Assembly: GCF_000511355.1 (NCBI RefSeq)
Contig: NC_023135.1
Location: forward strand, 2,692,371-2,756,370
Direction of reading: 5' to 3'
From: Leisingera methylohalidivorans DSM 14336
GTDB lineage: Bacteria; Pseudomonadota; Alphaproteobacteria; Rhodobacterales; Rhodobacteraceae
Length of the DNA stretch: 64,000 nt
Part shown: one piece after another, positions 1 to 6,441 of the stretch
Layout: every line of letters begins with the position of its first letter
How positions within the stretch are numbered: position 1 is the first letter of the stretch
The notes under the pieces: model-generated
The model's database searches: none
The model's input: the letters and a program-made list of their open reading frames with translations, nothing else
Told to the model about the DNA's origin: nothing
Position numbers and translations under genes: made by a program

Positions 1-657
1 GTGAAGACCTTTTACCGCTGGCTGGCGGAGCGCGAAGGGTTTGAGCCTGCGGCGGTGCTGTCCGCCCGGGCGCCGAAATTCCAGAGGAAACTGCCCCGCC
101 CGCTGGCGCCGGATGCCGCCAAGGCGGTGCTGGAAACGGTAGAGCTGCAATCGCAAACCGGCTGGGTCGCGGCGCGGGATGCGGCGGTGGTGACGCTGCT
201 TTACGGCTGCGGGCTGCGGATCTCCGAGGCGCTGGGACTGACTGGCGCCGACGCGCCGCTGCCGCCGGTGCTGCGCATCCTGGGCAAGGGCAGGAAAGAA
301 CGCGTGGTGCCGGTGCTGCCCGCCGCGCGCGATGCAGTGGATCGCTACCTTTCACTGTGCCCGCATCCGCAGGAGGCGGGCGCACCGCTGTTCCGCGGGG
401 TGCGGGGCGGCGCGCTGAACCCGCGCCAGATCCAGGGGGTGATGGCCCGCACCCGCGCCCAGCTGGGCCTGCCCGCGACCGCAACGCCGCACGCCCTGCG
501 CCACAGCTTTGCCACCCATCTGCTGGAGGCCGGCGGCGATTTGAGGGCCATTCAGGAATTACTGGGGCACGCCTCGCTATCGACCACCCAGGCCTATACG
601 GCGGTGGACACCACCCATCTGATGGAGGTCTACATGCGGGCGCATCCCAAGGCATGA
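1..657 (+). CDS. xerC: Tyrosine recombinase XerC, 3' part (5' end outside window)
   Basis: C-terminal 218 residues of a site-specific tyrosine recombinase, which with XerD resolves chromosome dimers at dif. The catalytic set is visible: Arg73 in GCGLRISEAL, Lys96 in LGKGRKERVVP, His164 and Arg167 in HALRHSFATHLL, His190 in LLGHASLSTTQAYT and the nucleophile Tyr199. XerC is normally about 300 residues. The N-terminal SAM-like core-binding domain is missing and the frame is open at base 1, so the gene continues upstream and the GTG at base 1 is probably not the start. The housekeeping type is preferred over a phage integrase because of its compact length, its C-terminus and the ordinary neighbours. 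No dif site was recognised. Confidence 0.9.
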   Translation: MKTFYRWLAEREGFEPAAVLSARAPKFQRKLPRPLAPDAAKAVLETVELQSQTGWVAARDAAVVTLLYGCGLRISEALGLTGADAPLPPVLRILGKGRKERVVPVLPAARDAVDRYLSLCPHPQEAGAPLFRGVRGGALNPRQIQGVMARTRAQLGLPATATPHALRHSFATHLLEAGGDLRAIQELLGHASLSTTQAYTAVDTTHLMEVYMRAHPKA

Positions 658-708
658 CTTGCCCCCAACGGCTGACTGGCCTTTGCTGACATCAGGGAGG
701 CCTGCCGC

Positions 709-936
709 ATGCCTGCAACCGAACCCGATTACCCGGTCCTGATCAGCGTTCTCAGCTGTCCAGCTTGCGGGCATGAGACCGCTGAAGAAATGCCGCAGGA
801 CAGCTGTCAGTGGTTTCATGAATGCCCGGCCTGCCGCGCCTTGCTGCGACCAAAACCCGGTGATTGCTGCGTTTTCTGCTCATACGGCAGTGTCCCCTGC
901 CCGCCGGTTCAGACCGGCGGCACCTGCTGCGGCTAG
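709..936 (+). CDS. GDCCVxC domain small Cys-rich protein
   Basis: 75-residue protein with eleven cysteines: CPAC near residue 17, a second CPAC near 39, then GDCCVFCSYGSVPCPP and a terminal CC. This matches the GDCCVxC-domain family, some members of which are selenoproteins. The family has been linked by context to mercury or other metal handling, but its biochemical role is not established to my knowledge. The start ATG follows an AGGGAGG ribosome-binding site at 694-700. There is no signal peptide, so it is probably cytoplasmic. No mer genes are adjacent; the gene stands alone 51 bases after xerC. A metal- or thiol-binding role is inference from the cysteine pattern. Confidence 0.8.
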   Translation: MPATEPDYPVLISVLSCPACGHETAEEMPQDSCQWFHECPACRALLRPKPGDCCVFCSYGSVPCPPVQTGGTCCG

Positions 937-1049
937 CGCTGCGGCGCCTCTGTATTGTTAAAATGCGTTCTATTTTCATGGCGGCGGGAAAGCTGCTGTT
1001 AAGGCGCTGCGGGCTTGATGGCAGAAATCGATCCAGAAAGGATTCTGCC

Positions 1050-1262
1050 ATGACCAGTTCCGGCTATTCAGCCATGTTTGCCGATGGCGCCCCTGCCGCC
1101 CCTGCCCCGCCGCCCGGGACGCAACCCCGGGAGCGGACACGCAACCGGCCCTCCAAAGCACCCTTCTCCCCGCCTGATATCACCGACCCCGTTCCCTTTG
1201 GCCAGCGGATGGCCCGTATCCAGTTCTTCAAGGGTACGGAAATCCGCCCGAAGCTGCATTGA
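1050..1262 (+). CDS. Small protein of unknown function (70 aa)
   Basis: I do not recognise this protein. It has an ATG start preceded by GAAAGGA at 1036-1042. The first half is rich in Pro and Ala with basic residues; the C-terminal third (PFGQRMARIQFFKGTEIRPKLH) looks more like a conserved folded segment. No signal peptide or membrane helix is seen. It lies 39 bases upstream of pcs in the same direction and could share its transcript. The upstream in-frame extension to 864 is discarded because it lacks a ribosome-binding site and has poor composition. Reality as a gene is likely but not certain. Confidence 0.5.
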   Translation: MTSSGYSAMFADGAPAAPAPPPGTQPRERTRNRPSKAPFSPPDITDPVPFGQRMARIQFFKGTEIRPKLH

Positions 1263-1301
1263 ACGCTTGCGGGATCGGGGCAAATTCGCCATCACGGGCG
1301 C

Positions 1302-2012
1302 ATGACACCTCAGATCCGCGCCCTTTCCGTTCATCTGCTGACTGCAACCGGTGCCGTGTTCGCCATGCTGGCGATGCTGGCGGCGGCGGATGGCAACTGG
1401 AGCCTGATGTTTGTCTGGCTTGTGGTTGCCTTTGCCGTTGACGGCGTGGATGGCCCGCTGGCGCGGCATTATCACGTCAAACGCTACTCGCCGGAATTCG
1501 ACGGGGTGCTGCTGGACCTGATCATCGACTACCTGACCTATGTCTTCATTCCCGCCTTTGCGCTGTTCCAATCGGGGCTGATGGCGGGCTGGACCGGCTG
1601 GTTTGCCATCATCGTGATCACCTTTGGCAGCGCGATGTATTTCGCCGACACCAGGATGAAGACCAAGGACAATTCCTTTGCCGGCTTTCCCGGCTGCTGG
1701 AATATGCTGGTGCTGGTGATCTTTGCCCTGGAGCCGAGCCATTGGACCAGCCTGATCCTGGTGACGCTGCTGTCCGTGGCGATGTTCCTGCCGCTGAAAT
1801 TCATTCATCCGGTGCGCACCATGCGCTGGCGCAAGGTGTCATTGCCGATGGCGCTGGCCTGGACCTTCTTTGCCGGCTGGGCCGCCTGGGTTGATTTCCA
1901 CCCCGCCAGCTGGGCGCATTGGGGGCTGGTGGTGACATCGGTCTACCTGCTGTTTGTCGGCATTGCCCAGCAAATCATTCCTGAACAGCGCCGCTCGGCG
2001 TCTCATCCTTGA
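1302..2012 (+). CDS. pcs: Phosphatidylcholine synthase (CDP-diacylglycerol-choline)
   Basis: Integral inner-membrane enzyme that condenses CDP-diacylglycerol with choline to give phosphatidylcholine and CMP, the one-step route typical of host-associated and marine alphaproteobacteria. The CDP-alcohol phosphotransferase signature is present in the Pcs variant with long spacing: Asp50-Gly51-x2-Ala54-Arg55, then Gly68, Asp72 and Asp76. About seven or eight hydrophobic segments follow through to the C-terminus. The length of 236 residues is usual for Pcs. The gene ends 7 bases before a strong stem-loop (2020-2046) and converges on ogt. The organism must take up or make choline for this enzyme to work. 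Confidence 0.93.
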   Translation: MTPQIRALSVHLLTATGAVFAMLAMLAAADGNWSLMFVWLVVAFAVDGVDGPLARHYHVKRYSPEFDGVLLDLIIDYLTYVFIPAFALFQSGLMAGWTGWFAIIVITFGSAMYFADTRMKTKDNSFAGFPGCWNMLVLVIFALEPSHWTSLILVTLLSVAMFLPLKFIHPVRTMRWRKVSLPMALAWTFFAGWAAWVDFHPASWAHWGLVVTSVYLLFVGIAQQIIPEQRRSASHP

Positions 2013-2019
2013 GCCTGCA

Positions 2020-2046
2020 GCGCAGAGGGGCGCTGCCCCTCTGCGC
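2020..2046. terminator. Stem-loop between convergent pcs and ogt
   Basis: Perfect 12-bp stem (GCGCAGAGGGGC at 2020-2031, complementary arm at 2035-2046) with a GCT loop. On the plus strand it is followed by GTTTCT, a weak U-tract. It sits 8 bases after the pcs stop and likely ends that transcript. With ogt arriving from the other side it may work in both directions. Confidence 0.7.
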
Positions 2047-2064
2047 CGTTTCTAGGCGCATTCA

Positions 2065-2090
2065 CCCCGGAGTATTTCAGACCGGAAAGA
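2065..2090 (+). repeat. Dispersed intergenic repeat (GAGTATT type), copy 1
   Basis: A 26-base segment ending GACCGGAAAGA recurs with about 80% identity on the minus strand at 15871-15896. Both copies lie in gaps between convergent genes. From memory, similar GGGAGTATT...GGAAAGA segments are frequent in roseobacter intergenic DNA. The function is unknown; a terminator-associated role is plausible. Confidence 0.5.
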
Positions 2091-2123
2091 AGCCGGGCGC
2101 GGCTGCGAGGATAATCTGGGCGG

Positions 2124-2576
2124 TCAGATCAGCAGGCTGGCGGCGCCCTCGTGTTTCAGAAGCGCGACTTTGGTTTCGACCCCGCCCGACCCGGAAAATC
2201 CGCCCAGGCCCGTTGCACTCAGCACCCGGTGGCAGGGGATGATCACCGGAATCGGGTTGCTGCCGCAGGCATTGCCAACCGGCTGCGGCGGCGCGCTCAG
2301 CTCCCGGGCAATATCGCCATAAGTACGGGTTTCCCCCAGGGGGATTGCCAGCATCGCATCGCAAACCATTCGCTGAAAGTCCGATCCCTCCACCAGCAAT
2401 GGCAGGTCGAACTCTGTCAGCTCGCCGGCAAAATACGCGCGCAGCTGCGCCAGGGCGCTGTCCAGCAGCGCCGATCGGCCGGTTGACTGCGCGGACCAGG
2501 CGAGCCGCACGATGGCGCCGTCGCGTTCCGTCACGCTGAGCGCCCCGACGGGTGTTTCAAGACTGTCTGAAACCAT
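2124..2576 (-). CDS. ogt: Methylated-DNA-protein-cysteine methyltransferase
   Basis: Suicide repair enzyme that transfers the alkyl group from O6-alkylguanine (and O4-alkylthymine) to its own cysteine. The active-site motif IIPCHRVL is present with Cys115. Upstream lie GETRTYGDIA and a PPQPVGNACGSNPIP segment, matching the recognition helix and Asn hinge of the family; downstream is GGFSGSGGVETKVALLKHEG. At 150 residues it is the short Ogt/AGT type without an Ada regulatory domain. It is monocistronic, convergent with pcs and divergent from the 130-aa gene at 2768. Confidence 0.93.
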   Translation of the reverse strand: MVSDSLETPVGALSVTERDGAIVRLAWSAQSTGRSALLDSALAQLRAYFAGELTEFDLPLLVEGSDFQRMVCDAMLAIPLGETRTYGDIARELSAPPQPVGNACGSNPIPVIIPCHRVLSATGLGGFSGSGGVETKVALLKHEGAASLLI

Positions 2577-2682
2577 GATTTTCCTTTTTCGCCCCCTGGA
2601 TCGCCTGCATCCCCGGCAGGACAGGTGCCGACGGCACGACCTTGGGCCTTGCTGTTTTCCGCCCGGTGCCCGGCCGAAGGCG

Positions 2683-2698
2683 TTAACGCTTTGTTAAC
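2683..2698. promoter_or_regulatory. Candidate CtrA box (TTAA-N7-TTAAC), site 1
   Basis: Exact match to the CtrA consensus TTAA-N7-TTAAC, with the seven-base spacer CGCTTTG. It lies 70 bases before the ATG at 2768 and 107 bases from the ogt start, in a divergent intergenic gap. A second exact match lies at 6279-6294. CtrA is the conserved alphaproteobacterial response regulator controlling motility and cell-cycle-linked genes; binding here is inferred from sequence alone. Confidence 0.55.
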
Positions 2699-2767
2699 CA
2701 GTGCTGAGGAATCCCTGCCACATTATTTCAAATTATCATAAAGTAAGTTTCAAGAACGGTATCAAGG

Positions 2768-3160
2768 ATGAGTTTTATGATCACTGCAGTTTCCAGCACC
2801 GCCAGCCTGTACAACACCATGAAACAGATGCAGGCCGCCTACCAGCGGCAGCCGGCAATCGCCGAAGCAGGCGGCCAGCAGGTGGATGCACCGCTGGTCG
2901 ATGGCAGCACCCAGGGCCTGGCCCGCAGCATTACCCGCGAACAGGTGTTGAACGGCGAACGCCCGGCTGCCTTGACCCCCCAGCACATCGGCCCTGCCCG
3001 TGCCGCCGCCCGGACTGCGGCGCTGGGGCTGAACCAATTGAACGGCTTCGACATGGCGGCCTATTACCAGGACCTGGCGAGCGGCTTTCAGGCAGGCCCG
3101 AAAACGGCCTCCGCCATGGCGGCCGAGGCCCGGTATCTGGAGGCCCGCAAGGCATTCTGA
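2768..3160 (+). CDS. Unknown 130-aa protein, possible CtrA target
   Basis: I do not recognise this protein. It is mostly polar and helical in character (NTMKQMQAAYQRQPAI near the N-terminus; AAARTAALGLNQLNGFDMAAYY near residue 80), with no signal peptide and no cysteines. The start at 2768 is chosen because it is the first ATG; a second ATG three codons later is also possible, and no strong ribosome-binding site decides. The gene lies alone between a candidate CtrA box and the convergent LysM genes. A role in motility or another CtrA-dependent process is inference from that box only. Confidence 0.6.
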   Translation: MSFMITAVSSTASLYNTMKQMQAAYQRQPAIAEAGGQQVDAPLVDGSTQGLARSITREQVLNGERPAALTPQHIGPARAAARTAALGLNQLNGFDMAAYYQDLASGFQAGPKTASAMAAEARYLEARKAF

Positions 3161-3182
3161 TCCTGCAGGCCCGGTAATTGCA

Positions 3183-4220
3183 TCACTGCAGCTGAGCCCA
3201 GAACAGCTCCAGGTGGCGCGACATGATGTCTTCAAACCGGCCGCTGTGGCGCAGTTTTTTCAATCCCGCGTTGATCCGGTAAAGATGCGAGGTGCCGCGC
3301 CAGTGGCGTTTGGAAATCACCACGTGCAAACCTTCCTCGGAGAGCGGTTTTTCCAGCGGCAGCACCGTGTCCCGCAGACCTTCCCGGACGATGGAGCTGG
3401 CGCCCAGAAACAGGTTCACCGCCACCGCATCCACCTGGCGCTCGGACACCATGCGGAAACAGTCGGCCGGTGATTGCGGCTGCACCAGGGTGATCTTGCC
3501 GTCGTCCAGCCAGCCGCGGCCGGCGCGGTTCAAATCATGCGTGAAATAGCCCTTGGGGCGGCACAGGGTTTTGCCCTCGATGTCGCTGTCTTCCGCAAAG
3601 GCGAACTGATTGTCCTGCCGCACAAACAGCATGATCGGCAGCGCCATCACCGGGTCCGAGAAGTGGAAATTCGCGCAGCGCTCATTGTCCGGCTCCGCCG
3701 CGCAATCCGGTTTAAGCCAGGGAAAGCCCATATCGAATTCCTTTTGGTCCAGCATCGGGAACAGATGCTTGGACCAATCATCCTCCCAGTTGATCGCGTA
3801 AGATACCGGCGAAGGCGCCAGTTCCAGCGCCGCATTGACCAGCTCGGTCACCATGCCCTGGCCCGGCAGCCCGCGGTCGGTGAAGGGAGCATAGCCGCCG
3901 CCGGTCAGCAGCGTCATCTCCGCCCCCCGCCTGCGCAGCGGGGTGGCGTCCGGTTCGCTCGCCTGCTTGACGCAGGGGATCTGCAGCTTGCGGCCCGGCA
4001 CCACCGACGAACCGGCCAGAACATCCTGGTTTCGGTAGTAAATCATGGTCCAGCGCTCGCGGTCGCCATAATGGGTTTCTGCGATCGAAAACAGGTTGTC
4101 CCCCGGCTGCGCGACATATTCCACATCGCAGATCGCCAGGGCTACCGAGGGCAGCAGCCCCAGCAGCAGCCCGAGGCCCAAGACATAGCCCGGCACGCGG
4201 CGGCAGAAGCTGTTCAGCAT
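3183..4220 (-). CDS. Secreted LysM plus solute-binding-like protein (second of tandem pair)
   Basis: 345-residue exported protein. The start is the ATG at 4220, preceded by AAGGGA; an in-frame TTG 15 bases upstream is less likely. A hydrophobic signal peptide ends near SVALA. A LysM domain (YVAQPGDNLFSIAETHYGDRE, split motif PGDNL/FSIA) occupies roughly residues 33-85 and would bind peptidoglycan. The remaining 240 residues resemble a family 3 periplasmic solute-binding domain (GGYAPFTDRGLPGQGMV; later HLYRINAGLKKLRHSGRFEDIM). No permease or ATPase gene is adjacent, so a sensor or wall-tethered ligand-binding role is as likely as transport. It starts 11 bases after its paralogue ends, so the two form one operon. 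Confidence 0.8.
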   Translation of the reverse strand: MLNSFCRRVPGYVLGLGLLLGLLPSVALAICDVEYVAQPGDNLFSIAETHYGDRERWTMIYYRNQDVLAGSSVVPGRKLQIPCVKQASEPDATPLRRRGAEMTLLTGGGYAPFTDRGLPGQGMVTELVNAALELAPSPVSYAINWEDDWSKHLFPMLDQKEFDMGFPWLKPDCAAEPDNERCANFHFSDPVMALPIMLFVRQDNQFAFAEDSDIEGKTLCRPKGYFTHDLNRAGRGWLDDGKITLVQPQSPADCFRMVSERQVDAVAVNLFLGASSIVREGLRDTVLPLEKPLSEEGLHVVISKRHWRGTSHLYRINAGLKKLRHSGRFEDIMSRHLELFWAQLQ

Positions 4221-4231
4221 GCTTTTCCCTT

Positions 4232-5311
4232 TCAATATCCGGCCCAGACCCTGGCCATGTGATCTTCGATGATCGCCTGATAGGTGCCGTTCTGGCGGAT
4301 GCCGCGCAGCGACGCGTTGACCATCTCCATCAGCTGCTGGGCCTTGGGGTGAGACTTGTGGACAATCACATGCAGCGCCTGGATCGAAATCGGCTCCGGC
4401 ACCGCATCAAAACGGTCCGACAGGCCCAGCTCCTTGATCTGCGCACGGCCGGTGAATTCGTTCATCACAACCGCATCCGCCTTGCCGTCCAGCACCATCG
4501 CGTAGCATTCGGCGGTGGTCAGCGGCTGCACCACCTCGACCTTGCCGTCGCGCAGCCAGTGGCGGCCCTGCTGTTCGAACAGATACGTCTCATAGCCCTG
4601 CGGACGGCAGAAGGTCTTGCCGAACAGGTCTTCGTCCTTGGTGAAGGCCAGGGGCCGCGCCTTGTCGGTGAACATCAGCACCAGCACTTCGAACATCGGA
4701 TCCGAGAACAGGAAATTCTCGCAGCGCGGTTCTTCGGGGCTGTTTTCGCAGTCCGGCTTGTACCAGGGGAAGCCCGCGTCCAGCAGCGCGTTCGACAGCA
4801 GCGGCTCTTCATGCGCCGTCCACAGGTCGACCCAATGCACGGCGTAGCCCTGCTCCGGATCGGCATGGCGCATTGCGGCATTCAGCACGTCGGTCATCAT
4901 GCCGCCGTTGTGCAGGTCCTTGCCGGTGAAGGGGGCAAAGTCATCCGCGGTCAGCAGGTTGATGCGGTGGCGCACCTCGGCGCTGCCAAAGGCGATCTGC
5001 ACCGGTTTGGCCTCGACCGGCACGCTGGCTGAGATTTCCTTGCCGCCGTCCAGGCCCAGAGGCAGGCCCTCAAGACAGGCCAGCGACAGAGCCATGCCGG
5101 CACGCAAGCCACTTGGCTTGGGGCCGATGGTATCAATGTTGCGGCTGTGGATCGCGCTCCATTTGCCCGCGTCCTTGTACAGCTTGTCCGCGATCACCGA
5201 CAGGCTGTCGCCCGGCTGCACGGCATAGACCCCGCCGCAGGTCTCGGCCGCAGCGGAAGTGGCTGCAAAGGCAAGCAGGCCCATGGCAGCGGCTGCAATG
5301 TATTTCTTCAT
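4232..5311 (-). CDS. Secreted LysM plus solute-binding-like protein (first of tandem pair)
   Basis: 359-residue paralogue of the next gene. The ATG at 5311 follows a G-rich GGGGGGA box; an in-frame start 30 bases upstream is rejected. The signal peptide MKKYIAAAAMGLLAFAATSA is followed by a LysM domain (YAVQPGDSLSVIADKLYKDA, about residues 28-75) and a family 3 solute-binding-like domain (LLTADDFAPFTGKDLHNGGM near residue 120; ASLRGIRQNGTYQAIIEDHM near the end). Both copies share a central segment with PWYKPDC/PWLKPDC, conserved cysteines and FSDPM/FSDPV. The pair probably arose by tandem duplication. The ligand is unknown. Confidence 0.8.
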   Translation of the reverse strand: MKKYIAAAAMGLLAFAATSAAAETCGGVYAVQPGDSLSVIADKLYKDAGKWSAIHSRNIDTIGPKPSGLRAGMALSLACLEGLPLGLDGGKEISASVPVEAKPVQIAFGSAEVRHRINLLTADDFAPFTGKDLHNGGMMTDVLNAAMRHADPEQGYAVHWVDLWTAHEEPLLSNALLDAGFPWYKPDCENSPEEPRCENFLFSDPMFEVLVLMFTDKARPLAFTKDEDLFGKTFCRPQGYETYLFEQQGRHWLRDGKVEVVQPLTTAECYAMVLDGKADAVVMNEFTGRAQIKELGLSDRFDAVPEPISIQALHVIVHKSHPKAQQLMEMVNASLRGIRQNGTYQAIIEDHMARVWAGY

Positions 5312-5457
5312 AATCCCCCCGGGAAATAGTCTGCACTGCAACCGGTTCCGGTCTGCAGCACCCGTCGTTCTGGTTGTTGCGAATGGTCCCCGGCCTGCAC
5401 CGGCACGTGCCCGAAGGGCAAACGGGAACAGCCCCGGCGCAGCCGCCGGAGCAAAGA

Positions 5458-6222
5458 TCAGCTGCCGAGGAACAGGACCAGCAGCGTTGCCGTATCAACC
5501 CGCCCGTCAGCCCCGATCAGGCTGGCGGGCACGGTGATTTCCTTGCGCTCATAAGCGCCGTTCACCAGCTGGTCGATATAGGCGCCGGACTGGCCCTGGG
5601 CCGCGGCGGTCAGCACCATCTTGTAGAGCGCTGTGCCTTCGGCCGGAGCGGCAGCTGCCGCCTGGGTCAGGCTTTCAGGATTTGCCTGCTTGCTGCGCAG
5701 CGCGGCCAGGGTTCCGGCAGTGATGCGGGCGACCATGGCGTCTTCGCCGCCGGCGCCGTCCTCGCGCAGGCCGGCCGCCGCAGCGGCACCGGCAGGCTGC
5801 ACGGCGCCGGCCGCTGCCGGCCTTTGCAGGCCAGGCTGCTCAGCTGTTGCAGCCGGGGGTCCGCCGCTGAACTGGAAATACAAAAGCATCGCCGCGGCCA
5901 CCGCCAGGCCCGCTGCTGCCAGGCCCAGCTTAGGCAGCGCGCTGCCGCCCTCCGCCGGCACCGGCGCAAAGGGCTGCGGTTCCGGTACAGCGTTTTGTTC
6001 ATCCGCCGCGGAACCGGCGGGTTTCGCCGCCTTCACGGCTGCGGGATTCGCAGCGGCAGGCATTGCCGCCTCAACAGCGGGCTGCGGCGCTGGCCTGGAG
6101 CCGCCTGCAACCAGCCCGATTTTCATATTCTTTGGTGCCGATACCCCGTCAATCCGGATAGATGCACCGCGCGGCTTGCCCGGCACAGCCGCCGGTTGCA
6201 CGTCCGCTTTCCGCTTCAGCAT
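5458..6222 (-). CDS. Ala/Pro-rich single-pass membrane protein of unknown function
   Basis: 254 residues. An N-terminal cytoplasmic stretch with RGASIRIDGVSAPKNMKIGL precedes a long Ala/Pro/Glu-rich low-complexity linker. One transmembrane helix (LGLAAAGLAVAAAMLLYFQF, about residues 99-118) follows, then an Ala-rich region and a more conserved C-terminal 100 residues (MVARITAGTLAALRSKQANP ... YERKEITVPASLIGADGRVD). The family is not recognised. A candidate CtrA box lies 57 bases upstream. The LysM pair follows in the same direction after 146 bases, so all three may be co-regulated at the cell envelope. Confidence 0.65.
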   Translation of the reverse strand: MLKRKADVQPAAVPGKPRGASIRIDGVSAPKNMKIGLVAGGSRPAPQPAVEAAMPAAANPAAVKAAKPAGSAADEQNAVPEPQPFAPVPAEGGSALPKLGLAAAGLAVAAAMLLYFQFSGGPPAATAEQPGLQRPAAAGAVQPAGAAAAAGLREDGAGGEDAMVARITAGTLAALRSKQANPESLTQAAAAAPAEGTALYKMVLTAAAQGQSGAYIDQLVNGAYERKEITVPASLIGADGRVDTATLLVLFLGS

Positions 6223-6278
6223 AAAATACTGCCCCCTGCTCCATGCCTAAAAAATTTCGACTGAAAACCTGCATGAAA

Positions 6279-6294
6279 TTAACAATTTCTTAAC
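6279..6294. promoter_or_regulatory. Candidate CtrA box (TTAA-N7-TTAAC), site 2
   Basis: Second exact TTAA-N7-TTAAC match, with spacer CAATTTC, in an AT-rich gap 57 bases upstream of the membrane protein gene that starts at 6222 on the minus strand. Both boxes in this window are followed by CAG or CCAG. Binding by CtrA is inferred, not shown. Confidence 0.55.
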
Positions 6295-6379
6295 CAGCTT
6301 CGGAAAACCGGTCAACATCTAGCAGAATTCAATTTAGCAACACGCGGGAAAAGTGCAGGAAATAGCGCAAGAACAGCGC

Positions 6380-6413
6380 AAAAATGAAAGCGCCCGGCAA
6401 TTAAGCCGGGCGC
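6380..6413 (-). terminator. Rho-independent terminator of ileS
   Basis: Stem GCGCCCGGC (6390-6398) pairs perfectly with GCCGGGCGC (6405-6413) around an AATTAA loop. Read on the minus strand it is followed by TTTCATTTTT. It lies 29 bases after the ileS stop, the classical layout. Confidence 0.9.
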
Positions 6414-6441
6414 CAAACACAAGCCAAAGCTGATCGCCGGA

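Noticed and set aside
1..657. Integrase of a mobile element bordering the window
   Set aside because: Motifs and length fit housekeeping XerC, and no att site, tRNA or phage genes follow.
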